Below, piece after piece: positions 52,650 to 58,592 of a stretch of DNA of 58,592 bases. A program made the translations under genes and the position numbers. Location of the stretch: the NCBI RefSeq assembly GCF_001436455.1, contig NZ_AYYU01000009.1, forward strand, positions 1 through 58,592. Direction: 5' to 3'. The stretch's first letter is position 1. The number at the start of each line of letters is the position of its first letter. The notes beneath the pieces are model-generated. The model did no database searches. It was not told the origin of the DNA and saw only the letters and a program-made list of their open reading frames with translations. This DNA is from Lactobacillus jensenii DSM 20557. Lineage in GTDB: Bacteria > Bacillota > Bacilli > Lactobacillales > Lactobacillaceae.

Positions 52650-54725
52650 TTAATTACTACTCTTTTTTAACTCCGGTGCATCAGTTGTAAAGTCACTTTG
52701 GGTAGTCTTTTTACCATTTTGATACCATAGACTAGATTTTTTCTTTTTATCTTCTGCATATAAGTTCTTCAAGGCAATCTTTTTCTGATAGTTATAATCT
52801 TTAGCATTTACTGGTTTAAACCATGAAGGATGATAGAAACGTAATAAATTGCCCCGAATCACACGATCAGAGAGTGATAATTGAGTTGTGACCTGATTTG
52901 ATAATGATGCTAATTCTTCTTTTACCTTTTTAGAAGGATTTTTAACCTTTTTTCCAGTCTTAGTATAATAATATGTTCCAGTAACTTTACTATACTTCGG
53001 CGTTACAAAATCACCATTACGTTGGACAACTAATTGCTCACGATTAGTAGCTAATAAATCATGTCCAAATTGAATAGTATTCGTATCATTATATCCTAGT
53101 AAGTTCATAATAGTTGGTAAAACATCAATTTCACCACCATAAGTGTGGTTGATACCACCTTTTAACCCCGGCATATGAATCATTAACGGAACACGTTGTT
53201 GTTGCAAATTATCAAAATCATTATACCCCTTCTTATCGAGCAACTGAGCCATTGCCTTGTGGTGGTTTCCTGAAATACCATAGTGGTCACCATACAGAAC
53301 AATCATTGTGTTCTTTTCCAGACCAGTCTTCTTTAAATAAGACATTAACTCACCAATAGCTTGATCTAAATAATGAGCAGTTTGTACATAGCCATCAACT
53401 GTAGAATCTCCTGTATCAGTTTTACTGATTGATTGATTCTTCTTATCTAGTTCATAAGGATAGTGGTTAGTTACCGTAATCATCTTCAAATAAAATGGTT
53501 GTGGTAAACGTTCAATATATTTAATAGATTGACTGAAGAAAATTTTATCTTTTAATCCATAACCAATATAATAACTCTTCTTATTTACATAATAAGATAA
53601 TGGCATGAAATATTGATAACCAAATTGCTTATATGCATTATTCCGATTCCAAAATGAACCTTCTCCCCCATGCATAACGGCTGTTGTATATCCGTCTTGT
53701 CCTAAAATAGCTGGAGCTGCTTCAAAAGTATTTGCTGTACCATAACTAGACATTGCAGAACCAGATGAAAGTCCATATAAAGAATTCTCTAACATTAATT
53801 CAGCATCAGAAGTTTTACCTTGACCAACTTGGTTAAAGAAATTATCAAAACTCAAGGTATCACTTTGGTGATATAACTTATTTAAATTAGGAGTTACTTC
53901 TTTACCCTTCCATTTATAATCAATCAAAAATTGTTGAAAACTTTCCAAGTGAATAATCAAAACATTTTTACCTTTAGCAACACCTGTATAACTAGCATTA
54001 GGTGTTACTTGATGTTTTTGTAAATAAGCTTGAACTGATTTTAGATCAGAGGCATTTGCTTTAGCCATCTCAGCATTATTTTGAGCAGTTTTCACCCCAT
54101 CATATAAGGCATATTCGTTCATCCCCAAGTACTTAACGATATAGTTATTATCAAAAGTCCTAGTTAATAAACCTGAACGATCTTTTTGGGCCATAAATAA
54201 ATTCAAAGCCATTAAACTTAGGGCTAAAAGCTCAATTAAGCTAGTAACTTTTAATTTTAATGGTCGAACATCAATTTTAAACACTTTAAACAATATAAGC
54301 GCTAAAATAATTACCAAATCTAAAAATACTAAGAAATCAGTAGCTTTAGTAATTCCAGCTATACTCTTTCCTAAATTATCAGATGTTGAGCCGGAAGTTG
54401 ACATTATCGCAAATGACAAAAAATTTGAAAACTCACGATAATATAAGATATTGGCAAAAAGCCAAAAACTCATAATGAAATCAATAATCCAAATAATCCA
54501 ATACGACTTTCGCCCTTTAACAAAGAGTCCAATTCCTAGTAATAACATTCCAGCGGGAATTGGATTAAGTAGCAGCAAGAAATTCTGCATCGCCCCAGTC
54601 GCACCTAAACTAAACTTAGTTATATAGATTAGATATGTTTTAATCCAAAATAAAGTTAGGACAACTGAGAAATAACCCAACTTGGTATGAAAGAGCCAAT
54701 TGGCAATTTTTTTGGCACGAGACAT
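52650..54725 (-). CDS. ltaS: Lipoteichoic acid synthase LtaS
   Basis: Polymerises glycerol-phosphate from phosphatidylglycerol onto a glycolipid anchor. Five membrane spans (residues about 15-180) precede an extracellular sulfatase-like domain with HLESFQ (E261), the nucleophile threonine 305 in VGQGKTSDAE, GGEGSFWNRN and LYGDHYGI (late metal-binding aspartate and histidine). A release-type signal peptidase site may lie in the LGMNEYALY region. A possible promoter sits in the 93-base gap upstream. It ends a block of anchor-synthesis genes. Confidence 0.93.
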   Translation of the reverse strand: MSRAKKIANWLFHTKLGYFSVVLTLFWIKTYLIYITKFSLGATGAMQNFLLLLNPIPAGMLLLGIGLFVKGRKSYWIIWIIDFIMSFWLFANILYYREFSNFLSFAIMSTSGSTSDNLGKSIAGITKATDFLVFLDLVIILALILFKVFKIDVRPLKLKVTSLIELLALSLMALNLFMAQKDRSGLLTRTFDNNYIVKYLGMNEYALYDGVKTAQNNAEMAKANASDLKSVQAYLQKHQVTPNASYTGVAKGKNVLIIHLESFQQFLIDYKWKGKEVTPNLNKLYHQSDTLSFDNFFNQVGQGKTSDAELMLENSLYGLSSGSAMSSYGTANTFEAAPAILGQDGYTTAVMHGGEGSFWNRNNAYKQFGYQYFMPLSYYVNKKSYYIGYGLKDKIFFSQSIKYIERLPQPFYLKMITVTNHYPYELDKKNQSISKTDTGDSTVDGYVQTAHYLDQAIGELMSYLKKTGLEKNTMIVLYGDHYGISGNHHKAMAQLLDKKGYNDFDNLQQQRVPLMIHMPGLKGGINHTYGGEIDVLPTIMNLLGYNDTNTIQFGHDLLATNREQLVVQRNGDFVTPKYSKVTGTYYYTKTGKKVKNPSKKVKEELASLSNQVTTQLSLSDRVIRGNLLRFYHPSWFKPVNAKDYNYQKKIALKNLYAEDKKKKSSLWYQNGKKTTQSDFTTDAPELKKSSN

Positions 54726-54818
54726 CCAATTTTCCTCTCAATCTTTAATTATCAACTCTTATGATAATACTACTTAAATACACTTCAATATTAACTACTT
54801 TAGGCTTTTAACAAAAAA

Positions 54819-55826
54819 TTAACCCCTAATATTCTTTTTGGGTCTAATTAGCCAAGCTATTACTCCTAGAAGCATTCCAAAGAAATATGTTGCAAATCTC
54901 CAAATGAACATGCCTAAAACTAACTGAGCACCATTTTTTACAAAGAATTTGAATAAAGTCTGAAATCCTAACTCTGCTCCTCCACTTGCACCAGGTATTG
55001 GAATGACAGCCATAAATAGTGCAACTAAAATATTAAGGTGCATTAATTCAACCCAACTTCCAGACAAGTTTAAGGCTTTTATGGTTAAAAATGGCACACT
55101 GTAAAATAAAGTTAATTGAATACAAGTCAAAATAAAGCTGATTACTAAACTCTTTTTATGCTGAAATAATTTTTGACTCTCAAGATAATATTCATCGACC
55201 TGTTGATCAAAACTCTCTTGGAGGTTAATTAACTTTCTTGAAGATGTAAAATATCCACCTAATTTAAAAAGAAGTGCACCTATACGCTTTAAAGTCTTTC
55301 TTGCAAACATACCAAAAAGTAAAAAGATAATTGTACTTAAATGGATTAAAAAACTAATAACAATAACTATATTAAAGTGATCCATTTCTCCTAATAATTG
55401 ATGACCAGTAAAAAAAGCCCATACATAGGCACAAAAGACTACTAACTGATAAATTATAAACTTCATCAGCAAAAGTGAACTAGCTGGACCTAATTCGATT
55501 TTCATTTGTTTCAGTGCAATTAGCTGGGCAGGTTGCCCTCCAGTGGCCATTGGCGTAATTGCATTAAATAAGGCTTGAATCAATGGAACACGATAAAAAT
55601 GAATTAAATCGCTAAATCTCTTCCTACCTGCTAAAACAAATAGAATCAAAGCTTCACAAAGATATGTACATAAAATTACTAAAAAAATCAAAATAATAAA
55701 ACTATAATTTATATTTTTGCTTGCTGAAAGTAAGGCTTTAAAATTAGTTTGCTTCAAATCCCAATATAGTACAAATGCACTTATTGCTAAAACAGCTATA
55801 AAACCTAAAAAATATTTCTTTCTCAT
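54819..55826 (-). CDS. LPG-synthase-like/YbhN-family membrane protein (flippase-like)
   Basis: The 335-residue protein has about 8 membrane spans and the UPF0104/lysylphosphatidylglycerol synthase transmembrane fold: AITPMATGGQPAQLIAL and AVIPIPGASGGAELGFQTL are the signature loops. It has no aminoacyl-transferase part, so it is not MprF. The gene overlaps the previous glycosyltransferase gene by 4 bases and is followed by ltaS. Listeria lafC, beside lafA and lafB, is an unassigned gene in the same type of position. A role in handling or flipping the glycolipid anchor is inference. Confidence 0.88.
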   Translation of the reverse strand: MRKKYFLGFIAVLAISAFVLYWDLKQTNFKALLSASKNINYSFIILIFLVILCTYLCEALILFVLAGRKRFSDLIHFYRVPLIQALFNAITPMATGGQPAQLIALKQMKIELGPASSLLLMKFIIYQLVVFCAYVWAFFTGHQLLGEMDHFNIVIVISFLIHLSTIIFLLFGMFARKTLKRIGALLFKLGGYFTSSRKLINLQESFDQQVDEYYLESQKLFQHKKSLVISFILTCIQLTLFYSVPFLTIKALNLSGSWVELMHLNILVALFMAVIPIPGASGGAELGFQTLFKFFVKNGAQLVLGMFIWRFATYFFGMLLGVIAWLIRPKKNIRG

Positions 55827-56872
55827 AAATGAATTTGTCCTAGCTTAACCCCAAGCTCATATTGCTCAAGATAAAAGTTACGCCAAATCTCAGCCAAATG
55901 TTCTTCAGAATACTTTTCACTAGCCTTTGTGGATAATGAAGCATATTTTTTCAACAGCTCTGGATTAGCTTTGATTTCTCTAATTTTCTCGTCTAAAGTA
56001 CCAAAATCAGTACCATACATATAATAGCCATCAATAATTGCTTTATATAAATCTAAATTTCTAAGTAATACTGGTGTGCCACAAGAAAAGGCTTCTAAAA
56101 CAGACATTGGGAATAATTCATCAAATGAAGGTAGTAAAAATAAATCAGCAATATTTAGATAATTAACTAGTTCTTCACGTTTTACAATCCCAGTAAAGAT
56201 TAGGTTCTTAGGCGGATTTTCTACTAAATTACGATAATGCTCATATCCATCGGTAATTTTTCCAAATGAAAAGCCACCTGCCCATATAAATTGGATATCT
56301 GGATTAGCTTCAGCCAATTTAGCAAAATCGTCTACACCTTTTCGCTCTTGAACTTGCCCATCACCAAAAATGACAAACTTGTCTAAAGGTATTCCTAATT
56401 GATTACGAAAAGCATTTTTTTCAACTGTAGTTTTCGTATAAAATTCGTCTTTTGATACAAAGTTGGGAATATATTTAATCTTATTACGGTCAAGACCATG
56501 AGCAACTAACTTATCAATGAATATTGGGTTAACTACGACTATTTGATCCATCCGTTTATAAAAATTAATTACATAATTATAAAAGGCATTCTTGGCCGGT
56601 GTTGGTAGTTTTATAGAGCCTTCTAAGGTTTCAGGTAAAAAATGTACATAGCCTATTTTTCTACCTCTTGCAGGCGAAAAACTATTAAGAAAATAAGTTG
56701 GATTGATCGTATGGTAATGAGTCAAATCACTTTGGCCATACTTATTAATCGTCATATAAAAATCGTCTACTAATCTTGTTCTCATCAGATTAATTAATTC
56801 TTGATAGGCGCTGCCCACACCTTGTCCTTTAACTGAATCTGCTTGAGAAAACATGTTAATTCTAATCATCAT
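55823..56872 (-). CDS. GT4 glycosyltransferase, second sugar of the glycolipid anchor (BgsA/LafB-like)
   Basis: The 349-residue GT4 protein has RINMFSQADSVKGQGVGSAY at the N-terminus (nucleotide-sugar domain), FIFG-like KFVIFGDGQVQERKGVDDF at the domain boundary, and LFLLPSFDELFPMSVLEAFSCGTPVLL with the E-x7-E pair. The gene starts ATGATG at 56872 (56869 is equally possible) with GAGGTAA ahead, overlapping the first transferase gene. By position it adds the second sugar to monoglycosyl diacylglycerol; the sugar is not known. Confidence 0.88.
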   Translation of the reverse strand: MMIRINMFSQADSVKGQGVGSAYQELINLMRTRLVDDFYMTINKYGQSDLTHYHTINPTYFLNSFSPARGRKIGYVHFLPETLEGSIKLPTPAKNAFYNYVINFYKRMDQIVVVNPIFIDKLVAHGLDRNKIKYIPNFVSKDEFYTKTTVEKNAFRNQLGIPLDKFVIFGDGQVQERKGVDDFAKLAEANPDIQFIWAGGFSFGKITDGYEHYRNLVENPPKNLIFTGIVKREELVNYLNIADLFLLPSFDELFPMSVLEAFSCGTPVLLRNLDLYKAIIDGYYMYGTDFGTLDEKIREIKANPELLKKYASLSTKASEKYSEEHLAEIWRNFYLEQYELGVKLGQIHL

Positions 56873-58028
56873 TTACCTCTTTATTTGAATAGGCATCAAT
56901 TGCAGCTTTATAAAAATCAACTACCTCTTTACCAAAATGAGTTGCCGAAATATTTTCTAATTTAGTCTTTAATTTAGTTGGATTAATAGCTTGTTTACCC
57001 TGCTTTAAATAAGAAATAATTGCTTCTTTCATTTCTCTTTGGCTATTGAATACTTGCCCAAATTCAACATCATCAAAAACATTTTCCGTATAATCTGTAT
57101 CAAAAATAACACTTTTAGTTCCGGCTGCTAATGCCTCTATATAAGTCAACCCTTGAGTTTCAGTATCACTTGCGGAAACGAATAAATCAGCCATACGATA
57201 GAAATTTCCTACATCTTCATGAGGAACATCACCAGTAAAAATCACATAATCCTCAATTGATAAGCGTTCCACTTGATCCTTTAATAAATCAACATCTGGT
57301 CCGTCACCTGCAATTACTAATTTTAAATTAGAAAATTGTCCCAATAATTCAGGCATTAAATCAAGGATTCTATCTATCTTTTTTTCAGCTGCAATTCTAC
57401 TTAGAGTCAAAATAACTAAATCATCAGGTGCAATGCCAAGTTCTGGTCGAACGTCTCTTCGTTGGTCTCCATTCATTGCCTCGATATCGACTCCGGTTGG
57501 TATCACTTTTATAGGAATCTGCACACCATAACGATCTAGCAATTTTTCAACACGTTTACTAGGTGCAATAACGCCATCCATATTCTTCAAATAGGCTTTT
57601 GTAAATTGCTTAACATGCACTGGGCGTAGTAAATTCCCATTGAGCACATAGTGTAAGTAATCTTCATACATTGTATGATAAGTATGAACTGCTGGAATAT
57701 TAAGCTGATGTGCAACATATTTTCCAATAAGTCCCATAGAAAATTCGGTTTGGGTGTGAACAACATCAAGTTGAACTTCTTTAGCAACTCTAGTAGCCTC
57801 AAAAAGCCCCCTAAAAGCAATTCTTCGGTCAGTAAAGGAAATAAAAGGAACACTTGAAAAGCGAAATACATTTGGCTCTACAACACCTTTGCCCACATGC
57901 GGATCTGTAGTTGTAAAAATGAAAACATTGTGACCTTGCTTTTCCAAAGCTCTTTTAAGAGTTTGAATTGAGGTAGCAACACCACTAATTTGTGGAAAGT
58001 AAGTATCCGTATATAACCCAATGTTCAT
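56862..58028 (-). CDS. 1,2-diacylglycerol 3-glucosyltransferase-like GT4 (BgsB/LafA-like)
   Basis: The 388-residue GT4 protein starts MNIGLYTDTYFPQISGVATS, has the VHTQTEFSMGL and YHTMYEDYLHYVLNG stretches, IKVIPTGVD at the domain junction, RIAAEKKIDRIL, and FVSASDTETQGLTYIEALA with the E-x7-E pair. These are typical of diacylglycerol glucosyltransferases that make the first sugar of the LTA anchor. GGAGG lies 8 bases ahead of the ATG and a near-consensus promoter is at 58050-58078. It leads the anchor-transferase, flippase-like, ltaS series. Confidence 0.9.
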   Translation of the reverse strand: MNIGLYTDTYFPQISGVATSIQTLKRALEKQGHNVFIFTTTDPHVGKGVVEPNVFRFSSVPFISFTDRRIAFRGLFEATRVAKEVQLDVVHTQTEFSMGLIGKYVAHQLNIPAVHTYHTMYEDYLHYVLNGNLLRPVHVKQFTKAYLKNMDGVIAPSKRVEKLLDRYGVQIPIKVIPTGVDIEAMNGDQRRDVRPELGIAPDDLVILTLSRIAAEKKIDRILDLMPELLGQFSNLKLVIAGDGPDVDLLKDQVERLSIEDYVIFTGDVPHEDVGNFYRMADLFVSASDTETQGLTYIEALAAGTKSVIFDTDYTENVFDDVEFGQVFNSQREMKEAIISYLKQGKQAINPTKLKTKLENISATHFGKEVVDFYKAAIDAYSNKEVNDD

Positions 58029-58049
58029 AAAAAAACCTCCATGATTACT

Positions 58050-58078
58050 ATTATAGAGATAACTTGTACAGCTTGCAA
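58050..58078 (-). promoter_or_regulatory. Promoter of the glycolipid glycosyltransferase operon
   Basis: On the minus strand TTGCAA (58073-58078), 17 bases, then TATAAT (58050-58055). It lies immediately downstream of the tRNA terminator. Confidence 0.75.
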
Positions 58079-58088
58079 TTTGAGCAAG

Positions 58089-58121
58089 AAAAAAAGCTCA
58101 TGGCTTTATCCATGAGCTTTT
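58089..58121 (-). terminator. Terminator of the tRNA array
   Basis: On the minus strand AAAGCTCATGG and CCATGAGCTTT (with ATAAAG loop) pair and are followed by T residues. It ends the tRNA transcript after tRNA-Leu. Confidence 0.88.
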
Positions 58122-58129
58122 ATAAAAAA

Positions 58130-58213
58130 TAGCGGTGATCGGGGTCGAACCGATACGTCCCAAGGGACACCAGATTTTGAGTCTGACGCGTCTGCCAATT
58201 CCGCCACACCGCC
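58130..58213 (-). tRNA. tRNA-Leu (CAA)
   Basis: The 84-base gene has an extra arm and the loop CTCAAAA between CCAGA and TCTGG, so the anticodon is CAA (Leu, UUG). The T-loop TTCGACC is standard, discriminator A. The CCA end is not encoded. An alternative end pairing would leave a G-T at the first acceptor pair. Confidence 0.93.
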
Positions 58214-58240
58214 ATAGTACTTGCTAACACCAGCTTAATA

Positions 58241-58311
<71 letters not shown>

Positions 58312-58330
58312 ATTAGCTTTTCAATTGTAT

Positions 58331-58360
58331 GAAATAAGATGCCTTTCAGCATCTCATTTC
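58331..58360 (-). other. Hairpin in the spacer between tRNA-His and tRNA-Cys
   Basis: On the minus strand GAAATGAGATGC and GCATCTTATTTC pair in 12 positions (one G-T) around TGAAAG. No T tract follows, so it is not a standard terminator; it may be a processing or stabilising element. Confidence 0.5.
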
Positions 58361-58363
58361 TAG

Positions 58364-58437
58364 GGCGGAATATGGGATTCGAACCCATGCATGCCGGATC
58401 CACAAACCGGTGTGTTAACCCCTTCACCAATTCCGCC
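58364..58437 (-). tRNA. tRNA-His (GTG)
   Basis: The 74-base gene has TTGTGGA between CCGGT and TCCGG, so the anticodon is GTG. The extra G before the acceptor stem is encoded and pairs with C73. CCA is not encoded. Confidence 0.95.
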
Positions 58438-58449
58438 GTGAAGTACTAA

Positions 58450-58520
58450 CAGGGATAGTAGGAATTGAACCCACACCAACGGTTTTGGAGACCGTTGTTC
58501 TACCTTTAAACTATATCCCT
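58450..58520 (-). tRNA. tRNA-Trp (CCA)
   Basis: The 71-base gene has CTCCAAA between ACGGT and ACCGT, giving anticodon CCA. The acceptor AGGGATA pairs with TATCCCT and the discriminator is G, as expected for Trp. Confidence 0.95.
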
Positions 58521-58524
58521 ATTA

Positions 58525-58592
58525 TGGAGGAGAGTGGATTCGAACCACCGAACTCAGGGAGAGCGGTTTTACAGACCGCCGCGTTTAGCCAC
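58525..58592 (-). tRNA. tRNA-Tyr (GTA), truncated by the window end
   Basis: The visible part has CTGTAAA in the anticodon loop between GCGGT and ACCGC, so the anticodon is GTA, plus a long extra arm and a standard T-arm (GGTTCGAATCC). The acceptor's 5' strand lies past the window end. Confidence 0.9.

Noticed and set aside
54726-54818. Strong promoter for ltaS in the 93-base gap
   Set aside because: TATTAT and TTGAAG occur, but spacing is 13 bases; mentioned only as a possibility in the ltaS entry.

Overview
The window is a low-GC Firmicutes chromosome segment whose gene content and order point to Lactobacillus, most likely the L. gasseri/L. johnsonii group. The pointers are a DUF3042 gene beside miaA, T-box leaders on pheST and thrS, an infC-rpmI-rplT operon with an attenuator leader, a PepO-type M13 peptidase, an AdhE, and lactobacillar DnaB/DnaI primosome genes. 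The species is inferred from general knowledge; no search was possible. From about 5.9 kb onward nearly every gene lies on the minus strand, as expected for a co-oriented replication arm.

Layout. 1-3.7 kb is the least ordinary part: the tail of an upstream gene, a small membrane-protein gene that looks frameshifted, a 169-residue membrane protein, an MFS transporter, and an AAA_14/DUF4143 ATPase preceded by three near-identical dyads spaced 39-40 bp apart. 3.8-5.9 kb holds a divergent nucleoside-salvage pair (BMP lipoprotein and a nucleoside phosphorylase). 5.9-9.9 kb is glnA, ynbB, miaA and a DUF3042 gene, without the glnR usually found next to glnA. 9.9-14.3 kb is the conserved pbpA-rpmG-yqgN-rhomboid-yqgQ-rhodanese block. 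14.4-17 kb is a YfhO-type membrane protein. 17-21.4 kb is greA and pheST with its T-box. 21.4-28.4 kb contains an HxlR regulator, an RNA methyltransferase, acyP, yidC, a sugar transporter under apparent CcpA control, and an ABC exporter with its two-component system. 28.4-30.7 kb is an OmpR-type two-component system. 30.9-35.8 kb is the yqeG-yqeH-nadD-yqeK-rsfS-tmcAL-yceD housekeeping operon. 35.9-38.5 kb is adhE. 38.7-42.3 kb holds rplT-rpmI-infC and thrS. 42.3-51.1 kb holds pepO, dnaI, dnaB, nrdR, coaE, mutM and polA. 51.2-52.6 kb is murC. 52.6-58 kb is a lipoteichoic-acid module (two glycolipid glycosyltransferases, a flippase-like membrane protein, LtaS). The end is a tRNA array (Leu, Cys, His, Trp and a truncated Tyr), all on the minus strand.

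Most of the window is core housekeeping: translation and its autoregulation, replication and repair, cell-wall precursor and LTA synthesis, and nitrogen assimilation. The points most worth a second look are the repeated operator-like dyads before the ATPase, the non-canonical start of infC (AUA or AUC), a probably leaderless yqgN transcript, the repeated 13-mer in the glnA control region with glnR missing, and a glycolipid-anchor plus LtaS gene cluster that contains an unassigned membrane protein. I saw no prophage, insertion sequence, CRISPR array or recognisable defence island.
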